Shown: piece after piece, positions 1 to 8,657 of the stretch
Layout: every line of letters starts with the position of its first letter
Numbering within the stretch: the first letter of the stretch is position 1
NCBI GenBank assembly: GCA_016930695.1
Contig: JAFGGD010000013.1
Span: forward strand, 1-64,000
Length of the DNA: 64,000 nucleotides
From: Candidatus Eisenbacteria bacterium
GTDB lineage: Bacteria; Orphanbacterota; Orphanbacteria; Orphanbacterales; Orphanbacteraceae
Direction of reading: 5' to 3'
The notes under the pieces: model-generated
What the model saw: the letters and a program-made list of their open reading frames with translations, nothing else
Told to the model about the DNA's origin: nothing
Databases searched by the model: none
Position numbers and translations under genes: made by a program

Positions 1-303
1 CCTTCCGCGAATCCCGCCCCGGGAGTGCATGGGAAAGGGGGAGAGGGAAGAGGGGGAATAAGGATAGAGAAAAGAGAAAAGAGAGAAGAGGACCTTCCGC
101 GAATCCCGCCCCGGGAGTGCATGGGAAAGGGGAAGAGGGAAGAGGGAAGAGGGAAGAGAGAAGAGAGAAGAGAGGGGAGAACCTTCCGCGAATCTCGCCC
201 CGGGAGTGCATGGGAAAGGGGGAGAGGGGGAAAAAGAAGAGAAAAGAGAAAAGAGAAAAGAGAAAAGAGAGAAGAGGACCTTCCGCGAATCCCGCCCCGG
301 GAG
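1..303. repeat. Four-copy direct repeat with polypurine (GA) spacers
   Basis: A unit starting CCTTCCGCGAATCCCGCCCC begins at 1, 93, 182 and 279, so the periods are 92, 89 and 97 bp. The first three copies run about 40 bp (through GGGAGTGCATGGGAAAGGGG); the fourth stops near 303, just before the polymerase gene. Copy three has one base change (TCTCG). Each copy contains the small inverted repeat TCCCG-CCC-CGGGA. Spacers are almost pure purine (GAGAAAAGAG-type runs) of differing length. The periods are not multiples of three, so although the frame is open into the downstream gene I treat this as non-coding. The array may extend beyond the left edge. Confidence 0.85.
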
Positions 304-321
304 CGGGCTGTGAAGGGATAT

Positions 322-1548
322 ATGGAAGAAGAAGGGATAAGGCGAATGAGCTGGGTTCTGCACGTGGACTTCGACGCCTTCTTCGCCTCCGTGGAGCAGG
401 CGCGGAATCCCGCGCTCCGGGGGCGGCCGGTGGTGGTGGGGAACGGGGTGATCGCCAGCTGTTCCTACGAGGCGAGGAGGCGGGGCCTTTTCAATGGAAT
501 GCCCCTCTCCCGGGCGCGGCGCTTCTGCCCGGAGGCGGTCTTTCTGGACGGCTCGCACAACACCTACCGGCCGATCGCGGAGACGATCTTTCGCTTCTGC
601 CGGGACGTCTCGCCGAACGTGGAGACCTTCTTGGACGAAGCGTACGTGGAGCTGACCGGCACACGACGTCTGCACGGGCCGCCGCTTCGCGTGGGGCGAC
701 TGCTCCGGGAGAGGATCCGCCGTGAAACCGGCCTTCCGGCCACGGTCGGGATCGGCGGGAACCGGATGATCGCCAAGATCGCCGGCAAGCGGGTCAAACC
801 GGACGGGCTCGGCGTGATTCGGCCGGGCGAGGAAGCGCGGGCCATCGAGAATCTCCCGGTCCGGGATCTCCCCGGCGTGGGCTACCGGTACGGCGCGGTG
901 CTGGAGAGGCTCCGGATCCGCACGGTCGCCGATCTCCGCCGCCTTCCGCCCGGAGCGCTCTCGAGCCTCTTCGGGAGTAGCGGCGCACTCATCCACCGGC
1001 GCGCCCTGGGGGAGGACACGGCGGTCGTGGAGGAGAGGGAGATCCCCCGTTCCGTCTCCCGGGAGACCAGCTTCCATCGGGACACGGAGGACCGGCGGGA
1101 GATCGAAGGGATGCTCTTCTATTTGAGCGAGCGGGCGGCCCGGGCGGTTCGCTCGCTCGGCCTGGAGGCGCGGACGGTGCACGTCCGGGTTCGCTACTCC
1201 GGCGGGGGATCGGCGGCGGTGTCGCGCGCCCTCTCCCGCCCGACCGGGCTCCACGGCCCGATCTTCCGGACGGCGCGTCTTCTGCTCGACCGGGTTCACC
1301 GGCGCCGGGAGGGGCTCCATCTCGTCGGCGTGGCCCTCTCCCGGATCGGACGGCCCGAGCCGCGGCAAACCGATCTCTACGAGGAAAGCGCCACCCTCCG
1401 CGAGGAGGGACTTTCGCGCGCCCTGGACCGGGTGCGGGACCGTTTCGGTTTCGGGGCGGTGGTGGTGGGGAGGAGCCTCGACCTGACGGAGCGTCTCGAA
1501 CGGGACAGCCATGGATTCGTGCTACGTACCCCTTCACTTACAAAGTAA
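322..1548 (+). CDS. dinB: Y-family DNA polymerase (DinB/Pol IV-like)
   Basis: This is a translesion DNA polymerase of 408 residues. The palm motif HVDFDAFFASVEQ gives catalytic D16, and FLDEAY gives D105/E106, so both metal-binding acidic positions are kept, unlike the catalytically dead ImuB proteins that usually pair with dnaE2. Little-finger and C-terminal segments follow. An internal QTDLY near residue 348 resembles a sliding-clamp-binding motif. I chose ATG 322 because GAAGGG lies about 4 bases upstream; ATG 346, preceded by AAGG, is the alternative and fits the usual DinB N-terminus equally well. It overlaps the next gene by 38 bases, which implies co-expression. The upstream repeat array occupies the likely promoter region, and I see no clear LexA box. 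Confidence 0.9.
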   Translation: MEEEGIRRMSWVLHVDFDAFFASVEQARNPALRGRPVVVGNGVIASCSYEARRRGLFNGMPLSRARRFCPEAVFLDGSHNTYRPIAETIFRFCRDVSPNVETFLDEAYVELTGTRRLHGPPLRVGRLLRERIRRETGLPATVGIGGNRMIAKIAGKRVKPDGLGVIRPGEEARAIENLPVRDLPGVGYRYGAVLERLRIRTVADLRRLPPGALSSLFGSSGALIHRRALGEDTAVVEEREIPRSVSRETSFHRDTEDRREIEGMLFYLSERAARAVRSLGLEARTVHVRVRYSGGGSAAVSRALSRPTGLHGPIFRTARLLLDRVHRRREGLHLVGVALSRIGRPEPRQTDLYEESATLREEGLSRALDRVRDRFGFGAVVVGRSLDLTERLERDSHGFVLRTPSLTK

Positions 1549-4500
1549 CTACTCCCTTCTCCGCGGGACCGCGACGATCGACGGACTGGCGGAGTTTCTT
1601 CGGACGGGCGGGTTCGCCGCCGCCGCTCTGGCGGACCGGAACAACCTGTACGGCGCGTTCCTCTTTCACGAGCGGGCGCGGGAGGCGGGGGTCCGCCCGA
1701 TCGTCGCGGTGGAGTTGGACGGCCCGGAGGGAGAGGTAGTGGTGTTGCTCGCCCGGAACCGAACCGGTTACGGCAACCTATGCCGTCTGATCACGCTCCG
1801 GATGACGGAGGAGCGTTTCGACCCGATTGAGCGGATCCCGGAGCACGCGGAGGGGCTTTTCGTCCTCGCCGCCCGCCCCGCGGACGCGGAGCGGCTCCGC
1901 CCGGGGCTCTCCCCGGGCGTTCTCTGGATGGAGATCCCCCTCTGGGCCGGACCACGGAAGGTACGGGAACTCCGGCGGGCGGCGCGCCGCCTCGGCGCGG
2001 GGGTCGTCGCCGGAGGGGCGGCGACGCTCGCCGAAGGGACAGACGCGCCGCTCCAGAGGATGCTCGCCGCGATCCGCCTCGGCGCTCTCGCCGCCGACAC
2101 GCCGCCGGAGGAGCGGGCCGATCCGGCGGGTCGTCCGCATGATCCCGGCGAGGCGTCCGCTCTCTTCCGGGAGTTTCCGGAGGCGCTCGCCAACACCCGG
2201 GTTCTCGCGGAAGCTTGTGATCTAAATCTATTGGAGGGGGGAACCATCTTCCCGCGCTATCCGCTGCCGGAGGGAGAGACCGCCTATTCGCTCCTCCACC
2301 GGCTCGCCCAAGAGGGGCTTCGCCGCCGTTACGGCTCGTCGGTCACGCCGGAGGTGACCCGCCGCCTGCAGACGGAGATGGAGGCGATCCACCGGCTCGG
2401 TTTCCCCGACTACTTCCTCGTCGTGGGGGATCTGGTCCGCTTCGCCCGTTCCCGGGGAATTCCGACTGTGGGGCGCGGCTCCGGCGCCGGTTCGCTGGTC
2501 GCCTACGCCCTCGACGTCACCAACGTGGACCCGATCCGCTACCGGCTCTATTTCGAACGCTTCCTCAACGAACTGCGCGGCGACGACTGGCCCGATCTGG
2601 ACGTGGACTTCTGCTGGCGCGGGCGGGACGAGGTGATCGATTACGTCTACGATCGGTTCGGCCGGGACCGCGTGGCGATGATCTCCACCCACAATCACTA
2701 TCACCCCCGGTCCGCCTTCCGCGACGCGGCGCGCGCCTTCGGCGTGCCGAGCGAGACCGTGAATCGGGTGAGTCGCCGGATCCCGCGGCGCGACGACCGA
2801 TCGCTCCCGGAGATCTTCCGGACCGGCGGCCTGCTCCGGGACTACCCGGCGGACCGCGAGCCCCATCGGACCGCGCTTCTACTCGCGGAACGGATCCGCG
2901 GATTCCCGCGCCATCTGGGCGTGCACCCCGGCGGGATCGTGCTGACCGACGGACCGATGGACCGCCACGCCCCGTTGGAGGAAGCGGTCAAGGGGATCAT
3001 GGTCACCCAATTCGAGATGGAGGCGGCGGAGAAGGCGGGGCTCGTGAAGATCGACCTGCTCGGCAACCGGGCGATCTCCACGATCCGGGAGACGCTCGAT
3101 CTGGTTCGCGAGGGGGGAGGCGGGACGATCGACTTGGATGAGATTCCTCACGACGATCCGGCGACGGCGGAGTTGATCCGGGAGGGACGGACCCTCGGCT
3201 GTTTCCAGATCGAGTCGCCGGGAATGCGGAACCTGCTTCGCATGATCGGGTCCTCGTCGATGGGGGAGACCATCGCCGCCCATTCCCTCATCCGCCCCGG
3301 CCCCGCCTCTTCGGGCATGAAGGAAAAGTTCATCCGTCGCGCCCACGGCCTGGAGCCGGTCGACTATCCCCATCCGGAGCTGAAGGATCTCCTCTCGGAG
3401 ACGCTCGGCGTTCCTCTTTATCAGGAGGACGTGATGGCCGTGGCGAGCCGGATCGCCGGAATCTCCCTCGCCGAAGGGGATTTGCTGCGACGGCGTATCG
3501 GCGCGGCCCGGGACGAGGAATCGATGCGCGCGCTCGCCGGCCCTTTTCTGGCGCGGGCGGTCGCGCGCGGCGTCCATCCAAGGGCGGCCAAGGAGGTGTG
3601 GGGGATGATCGCCCGTTTCTCCGCCTACGCCTTCTGCAAGGCTCACGCCGCCGGCTACGGCGTCCTCGCCTATCAGACCGCCTACCTGAAGGCGAACCGG
3701 CCGGCGGAACACGCGGTGGCGCTTCTGAACAACCACCAGGGGATGTATCCCTCCCGGGTTCACCTGGAGGAGGCGCGCCGGCGCGACATCCCGATCCGGC
3801 TCCCCTGCGCGAACCGCTCGGCGGAGGGATTCACCCTCGACGAGGGCGCGATCCGGATCGGTCTGGGCCGCGTGCGAAACCTCTCCGAGCCGGTGCGGGA
3901 GCGAATTCTCCGGGAGCGCCCCTTTCTCTCCCTCGCCGATTTCCTCCGCCGGACCCGGCCGCCGCGCCGGGAGGCGGAGAACCTGATCCTCGTCGGCGCG
4001 TTTGATTGGACCGGTGAAACGAGGACCCGCCTTCTCTGGGAACTCTACGGAACCTACGAGGAGCGCCGGAAGGGGTGGGGCGCGCCGGAGGGAATGTTCG
4101 ACGAAGAACCTTCTCGATCGATCCATACGGACCTGGACGATTTTACCCTGGAGGAACGGATGCGGCACGAAATGGAGATCCTCGGCCTCGCCGTCTCCGC
4201 CCATCCGATCGCCCTTCTCCGGGCGAAGAATGGCGACGGCGGTCGGGACGACACCCGTACGCTCCGCGAACGCCGGGGAGGGACGGTCCGGCTCGTCGGT
4301 CTCGCCGCCGCGTCCCGCCGGGTGCGGACGGCTCGGGGCGCGGAGATGCTTTTCCTCACTCTCGAGGACGAGTTCGATCTGGTCGAATGCACCCTCTTCC
4401 CCGCCCTCTTTCGCCGAAGCCGGCCGGCCCTGCGCGGCGCCGGTCCCTTCCGTCTGGAGGGGCGTATCGAGGAGCAGTACGGCGTCCGCACGGTGAACGT

Positions 4501-4588
4501 GTCGCGCATCGAATCCCTCGCCGCCGAGGAACCCCTTCTCGGCGTTCTCGATCCGCCGGAGGAGGACCGTTTCTTCTTCGCTGTTTGA
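1511..4588 (+). CDS. dnaE2: Error-prone DNA polymerase III alpha-like subunit (DnaE2)
   Basis: This 1025-residue C-family polymerase replicates past damaged bases and typically works with a Y-family partner in a mutasome. The N-terminal PHP domain starts PLHLQSNYSLLRG, with Q where the canonical LHxHS has the second His, so PHP metal chemistry is probably reduced. The palm carries GRGSGAGSLVAY near residue 320 and PDLDVDF at about 361-367 with the catalytic aspartates. A C-terminal OB-like domain (RLVGLAAASRRVRTARG onwards) is present. Length fits DnaE2 (about 1050) rather than DnaE1. The start ATG 1511 lies inside the upstream dinB-like gene. No ImuA is visible; it could lie left of the window or be absent. 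A Pol III alpha assignment is less likely on length and context. Confidence 0.88.
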   Translation: MDSCYVPLHLQSNYSLLRGTATIDGLAEFLRTGGFAAAALADRNNLYGAFLFHERAREAGVRPIVAVELDGPEGEVVVLLARNRTGYGNLCRLITLRMTEERFDPIERIPEHAEGLFVLAARPADAERLRPGLSPGVLWMEIPLWAGPRKVRELRRAARRLGAGVVAGGAATLAEGTDAPLQRMLAAIRLGALAADTPPEERADPAGRPHDPGEASALFREFPEALANTRVLAEACDLNLLEGGTIFPRYPLPEGETAYSLLHRLAQEGLRRRYGSSVTPEVTRRLQTEMEAIHRLGFPDYFLVVGDLVRFARSRGIPTVGRGSGAGSLVAYALDVTNVDPIRYRLYFERFLNELRGDDWPDLDVDFCWRGRDEVIDYVYDRFGRDRVAMISTHNHYHPRSAFRDAARAFGVPSETVNRVSRRIPRRDDRSLPEIFRTGGLLRDYPADREPHRTALLLAERIRGFPRHLGVHPGGIVLTDGPMDRHAPLEEAVKGIMVTQFEMEAAEKAGLVKIDLLGNRAISTIRETLDLVREGGGGTIDLDEIPHDDPATAELIREGRTLGCFQIESPGMRNLLRMIGSSSMGETIAAHSLIRPGPASSGMKEKFIRRAHGLEPVDYPHPELKDLLSETLGVPLYQEDVMAVASRIAGISLAEGDLLRRRIGAARDEESMRALAGPFLARAVARGVHPRAAKEVWGMIARFSAYAFCKAHAAGYGVLAYQTAYLKANRPAEHAVALLNNHQGMYPSRVHLEEARRRDIPIRLPCANRSAEGFTLDEGAIRIGLGRVRNLSEPVRERILRERPFLSLADFLRRTRPPRREAENLILVGAFDWTGETRTRLLWELYGTYEERRKGWGAPEGMFDEEPSRSIHTDLDDFTLEERMRHEMEILGLAVSAHPIALLRAKNGDGGRDDTRTLRERRGGTVRLVGLAAASRRVRTARGAEMLFLTLEDEFDLVECTLFPALFRRSRPALRGAGPFRLEGRIEEQYGVRTVNVSRIESLAAEEPLLGVLDPPEEDRFFFAV

Positions 4589-4614
4589 CCCGCCTTCCGC
4601 CCGCCCCGTACAAT
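4585..4614 (+). promoter_or_regulatory. Sigma-70-type promoter for the membrane/TPR pair
   Basis: TTGACC (4585-4590), an 18-bp spacer and TACAAT (4609-4614) lie at the end of dnaE2, with transcription expected near 4621, about 17 bases ahead of the TTG start at 4638. Confidence 0.6.
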
Positions 4615-4637
4615 CGACGGCGGGAGGATCCGGAAAC

Positions 4638-6683
4638 TTGCCCGACAGGGAGAACAACCAAAACGAGCGGGGCCGTTCGGGATTTCCCGGCGCGCCGTTG
4701 GCCGGGGCGGTGGTCGTGTTCGTGCTCTTCCATGTCGCCGCGTCTCTCTTTTTTCCGGAGCGCGTCTGGAGCGCGCACCATCTGCGATTTCTCCCTCCCC
4801 CCTGGATCGCGGTTTGGGCCGCCGTCCTCGCGATCGTTCTCGCGCCCCCGCTCCGACGGCGCGCGGCGGATGCAGCGGACGCCCTCTTGGACCGTGCCGG
4901 CCGACTCGGCCGCCCGGGTTCGTTCCTTCTCTTCACGGCGACCGTTCTCTTCCTCTATCTCTTCCGAACGCAAAATCTCTTCCTGGGCGACGGCTGGCTC
5001 CTGACGTCGGTGGTCCGGAACCCGGAGGAGACCGGCCTGGGGAGCGCGGGCTACCTCTCTCTCGCCATTCATCGGGGCGTTCTCGCCGCCCTCCGCGTGG
5101 TCCGGCCCGGCGCGGGCGGCGCCGCTCCCTTCCGCGTCACCGCTTGTCTCGCGGGCGGCGCGGCGGTTTGGATCGCCCGGGCGCTCGCCGCCGAGTTGGG
5201 CCGCACCCCCCGCGCGCGGCGCCTGCTCTTCGCGACGCTCCTCCTCTCCGGCGGATCGCTTCTCTTCTTCGGTTATGTGGAGTACTACCCGCCGATGCAG
5301 GCGGCGCTCCTCCTTTATCTGTGGCTCGGCGTCCGTCGGCTCCGGGGGAGGGGAGGACTCATTCTCCCCACGGCGGCGCTCGGTCTCGCCGCGGTGTTTC
5401 ATGTCTCCGCCGTCGTCTTCGCACCGACCTGGATCGTACTCGCTCTTCGCGGGAAGGCGCCGGGACGGCGCGCGCGCCCGCTCCTCGCCGTCGCCGCGGC
5501 GGCCGCCGCCGCGGGGGGATGGGCGCTGCTGCACTTCACGGAGAGAGCCTATCGCGGGTGGGAGGCGTTCCTCCCGCTCGGCGGCGCGGGAGACCAAAGC
5601 TACGGGTTCTTCTCCGTGGCCCACGCCGTCGACGCGGCGAACCTGCTTTTCCTCATACTCGGAGGCGCGCTCCTTCTCCCCCTGCTCCGGTGGGGCGCGG
5701 AGGCGCGCTCCGGCGTCCCGGACGATCAGGCGGTCGAGGGGAACGACGGTGAGGAGGGCGATCGGACGGATGGCGGCGGCGACCGGGCGGCGGCCCTTTT
5801 TCTCGCCGTCGCGGCGGCGTTCGGTCTCGCGGCGTTTCTCTTTTTCGATCCCAAACTGGGCAGCCGCGACTGGGATCTGATGGCGCTCCCGCTCTTTCCC
5901 TTCCTTCTCTTTCTCGCGCGTCCGCTTTTCTTCGGGCGCGTCGAGCCGAGGAAGGACGCGGCGGCCCTCCTCGTCGGGGCGATGATCCTTCACACCTTTC
6001 CTTGGGTCGCCGCGCAGCTCGATCGGGACCGGGCGGTGCGGATGACCCTCGCCATGGTCGCCGAAGACCCGCATTACGACAACCCGGCGGCGCGCGCGCC
6101 CAAATCGTTCGGGGTTCTCTTGGCGAGGCGCGGGTACGACCGCGAGGCGGGTTTGCTCTTCGAGCGGGCGGCGGAGAAGAAGGAGGACCCGCAGAACCTG
6201 TTCAACCTGGGAACCAATCGGGCGCGGCGGGGGGATCTCCTCGGCGCCGTCGGTCCTCTGGAGGAGGCGATCCGTCTCGATCCCGGTTATCGCGAGGCTT
6301 ACGTGAACCTCGCTACCGTCCGTGTCCGTCTGAATGAACCGGCCCGCGCCGAGTCGACTCTCCGCGCGCTGATCGCGGCGTCGCCGGACTATGGGAAGGG
6401 ATACCGCCTTCTCGGCACGCTCCTCGTCGACGAGGGACGCGTCCCGGATGGGCTTGACGCGCTACGGGAAGCGGTCCGCCTCGATCCGCGGGACGGCGAC
6501 GGATGGACCCGCATCGGGATCGTGCTCGCGGGGCTCGGCGGGCGCGAAGAGGCGAAGAGCGCTCTCGGGCGCGCGCTCGAGATCGACCCGGCGAACGAGA
6601 GGGCGCGGAACGTGCTGAACGCCCTGGAGAAAAGGGACGACCCGGAGAGGGGCGCGGCGTCGTCCGGAGGAGATGGTCGATGA
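4638..6683 (+). CDS. Polytopic membrane protein with C-terminal TPRs (GT-C-like), paralogue 1
   Basis: This 681-residue protein has many hydrophobic segments over roughly its first 450 residues, then about 200 residues of tetratricopeptide repeats (pattern NLGTNRARRGDLLGAVGPLEEAIRLDP). Conserved membrane-part motifs shared with the next gene are FLGDGWLL, FFGYVEYYPPMQAA and SRDWDLMALPLFPF. The topology and the acidic GDGW after the first helices suggest a GT-C-type lipid-linked-sugar transferase or related envelope protein, but I cannot name a substrate. The start is TTG 4638 with GGGAGG about 10 bases upstream; no ATG in frame fits. Its stop overlaps the next start (ATGA at 6680-6683), so the two are translationally coupled. 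Confidence 0.75.
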   Translation: MPDRENNQNERGRSGFPGAPLAGAVVVFVLFHVAASLFFPERVWSAHHLRFLPPPWIAVWAAVLAIVLAPPLRRRAADAADALLDRAGRLGRPGSFLLFTATVLFLYLFRTQNLFLGDGWLLTSVVRNPEETGLGSAGYLSLAIHRGVLAALRVVRPGAGGAAPFRVTACLAGGAAVWIARALAAELGRTPRARRLLFATLLLSGGSLLFFGYVEYYPPMQAALLLYLWLGVRRLRGRGGLILPTAALGLAAVFHVSAVVFAPTWIVLALRGKAPGRRARPLLAVAAAAAAAGGWALLHFTERAYRGWEAFLPLGGAGDQSYGFFSVAHAVDAANLLFLILGGALLLPLLRWGAEARSGVPDDQAVEGNDGEEGDRTDGGGDRAAALFLAVAAAFGLAAFLFFDPKLGSRDWDLMALPLFPFLLFLARPLFFGRVEPRKDAAALLVGAMILHTFPWVAAQLDRDRAVRMTLAMVAEDPHYDNPAARAPKSFGVLLARRGYDREAGLLFERAAEKKEDPQNLFNLGTNRARRGDLLGAVGPLEEAIRLDPGYREAYVNLATVRVRLNEPARAESTLRALIAASPDYGKGYRLLGTLLVDEGRVPDGLDALREAVRLDPRDGDGWTRIGIVLAGLGGREEAKSALGRALEIDPANERARNVLNALEKRDDPERGAASSGGDGR

Positions 6684-8653
6684 GCGCTAAGCGCGCGAAA
6701 AAAACGGCGCGCGGCGGTGAGCGGGACACCGGCGGTTTTTTCTCGGCGATGTGGTGCGTTTTCCTTCTCCTCCACGTCGCGGCTTCCTATCTGTGGCCGG
6801 ATCGGATCTGGGGGGCGCACCACCTCGGTTTTCTCCCCGCCTGGTTCGCGGCGGCCTGGGTCGCCGTCGCCGCGGCGTTCCTCGCGCCGGCTACGGGAGA
6901 GAAGGCCGGCCGCCTGCTGGAGCGAGGCGCGGAAAAGCTCGGCGGGCGCGCCGTCGCCACCGTCGCCGCCTCCGTCTTCGCTTTTCTTCTCTTTCTTCTT
7001 TTCCGCTCCCGAAATCTATTCCTCGGCGACGGCTGGCTTCTCTCCGGGATCATCGACAGGGGGGACGCCTACGATTTCGGACACGCCGGATTTTTTACGG
7101 TTCAATTGTACGAGGGGGCTCTCGCGCTGTTTCGGGCGGTTCGTCCCGCAGTCGGCGCCGCCGCCGCGATGGCGTTGGTGAACGCTCTCTTCGGCGTGCC
7201 GGTTCTTCTGCTCGCGCCGCGGATCGCGGCCGAATTGGTCGAGGAGCGGCGCGCCCGCGTCGTCGTCGCCGCGTCGATCCTCCTCTCCGGCGGGATCTTC
7301 TTCTTCTTCGGCCACGTCGAGAACTACACGCCCATGCAGGCGGCGGCGCTCCTCTTCCTTTGGGCGTCGATTCGTTTTCTGCGCGGCCGATCGGGAGTCG
7401 CCGCGCCGACCGCCGCGCTGGTCCTGGCCGTTCTGCTCCACCATACCGCCGCCGTTTTCGCGCCGGCATGGTTCGTCCTTCTGCTGACCGGTCCGCGGCT
7501 CAGCCGGAACGTACGAGTCCTTCTCGGCGCGGCGGCCGCCGCGGCGGCGACGGCGGGCGCGCTTCTCCTCCGCCGGGCGGCGGGCGTTTATTCAGACGGT
7601 TCCCCCTTCCTCCCCCTCCTCGAGAAGGGGAGCCACTCCTGGACCTTCCTGTCGCCGGACCATCTCTCATTCCTCGGTAACCTGCTCCTCCTCCTTCTCG
7701 GCGGCGCGCTCCTGTTCCCCTTTCTCCGCTTGCCGCGGCGGTCCGCCGCCGGAAAGGGAGGAGCCGAAAGGAGGATCGTTCTTTTCCTCGCCGTTTCCTC
7801 CGGGGGAGGGCTCCTCTTTCCGCTCCTCACCGATCCGCTTCTCGGCGCGCGGGACTGGGATCTGATGGCGCTTTCCCTCTTCCCTCTCCTTCTCTTCCTC
7901 GCGGCGTTCTGCCTCTCCGGAAGGAGGCCGCTTTCGACGCGGGCCACGTCGCTTCTCGTAGGCGCGATGCTCCTCCACACCGTTCCCTGGATCGCCGTCA
8001 ACACGGGCCGGGATCGGGCGGTGCGGATGACCCTCGCCATGGTCGCCCGGGATCCGCACTACGCGAACCCGGAACTCCGTGCGCCCACCGCGCTCGCCGT
8101 CCTTCTGAACCAGGCCGGTTACGCTGAAGAAGCGGAGGTTTACCTGCAAAGATCCTTGAAACTGAAGTCGCGCGCCGTGGACTACGTGAATCTGGGAAAG
8201 AGCCGCGGGGGGAGCGGGGACATGGAGGGGGCGATCGCCTTCTTCCTGCGCGCGCTGGAGTCGGACTCGACCTACGCCGACGCCTGGTTGAACCTGGCCG
8301 TGGCGCGCGTGCGCTCCGGCGACTCGGCCGGAGCGGAGAGAGATCTCCGGCGTTTGCTCCGGATCGAGCCGGACCACCTTCCCGGCTGGATGATGCTCGG
8401 CAATCTTCTCGGTGAGCAGGGACGGATCGATGAAACGGAGGCGGTCTTCGAGCGGTGCGTCGAGTTGGACGACGGAGACGCCTCGTCCTGGGAGAAGCTC
8501 GGCATTCTGCGCGCCCGGGCCGGGAAGAGGGGGCCGGCGATGGAGGCTTTCCGCCGCGCGATCCGGCTCGATCCGAAACGCGAGCAGGCCCGGTCGCTTC
8601 TCGCCGAACTGGAGAGGATGGGGGAAGGGGACGGTTCCGCGCCGAAGGATTGA
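6680..8653 (+). CDS. Polytopic membrane protein with C-terminal TPRs (GT-C-like), paralogue 2
   Basis: A tandem paralogue (657 residues) of the preceding protein. It keeps the same landmarks in order: HVAASYLWPDRIWGAHHLGF near the N-terminus, FLGDGWLLSG, FFGHVENYTPMQAA, ARDWDLMALSLFPLLLFL and the junction NTGRDRAVRMTLAMVARDPH leading into TPRs (LESDSTYADAWLNLAVARVR). ATG 6680 follows GGAGGAGA and overlaps the upstream stop. A gene duplication with both copies retained suggests non-identical partners or substrates. GT-C function is an inference from topology; a TPR-bearing assembly scaffold is the alternative. It converges on the LarA-family gene with only 4 bases between stops. Confidence 0.75.
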   Translation: MSAKRAKKTARGGERDTGGFFSAMWCVFLLLHVAASYLWPDRIWGAHHLGFLPAWFAAAWVAVAAAFLAPATGEKAGRLLERGAEKLGGRAVATVAASVFAFLLFLLFRSRNLFLGDGWLLSGIIDRGDAYDFGHAGFFTVQLYEGALALFRAVRPAVGAAAAMALVNALFGVPVLLLAPRIAAELVEERRARVVVAASILLSGGIFFFFGHVENYTPMQAAALLFLWASIRFLRGRSGVAAPTAALVLAVLLHHTAAVFAPAWFVLLLTGPRLSRNVRVLLGAAAAAAATAGALLLRRAAGVYSDGSPFLPLLEKGSHSWTFLSPDHLSFLGNLLLLLLGGALLFPFLRLPRRSAAGKGGAERRIVLFLAVSSGGGLLFPLLTDPLLGARDWDLMALSLFPLLLFLAAFCLSGRRPLSTRATSLLVGAMLLHTVPWIAVNTGRDRAVRMTLAMVARDPHYANPELRAPTALAVLLNQAGYAEEAEVYLQRSLKLKSRAVDYVNLGKSRGGSGDMEGAIAFFLRALESDSTYADAWLNLAVARVRSGDSAGAERDLRRLLRIEPDHLPGWMMLGNLLGEQGRIDETEAVFERCVELDDGDASSWEKLGILRARAGKRGPAMEAFRRAIRLDPKREQARSLLAELERMGEGDGSAPKD

Positions 8654-8657
8654 TTCG

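Noticed and set aside
1-303. CRISPR array
   Set aside because: Units are imperfect in length, spacers are related polypurine tracts rather than unique sequences, and no cas gene is nearby.
25-321. In-frame coding extension of the dinB-like gene through the repeat array
   Set aside because: The repeat periods are not multiples of three, and the encoded stretch is a low-complexity Lys/Arg/Glu run; proper DinB sequence begins only after 322-346.
2879-4936. Long antisense open frame of 685 codons
   Set aside because: It lies opposite dnaE2, has low-complexity composition and no recognisable domain; long antisense frames are expected in GC-rich DNA.
4356-6074. Antisense open frame of 572 codons across the first membrane/TPR gene
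   Set aside because: It is rich in Arg/Glu/Gly repeats of shadow type and overlaps two well-supported genes.
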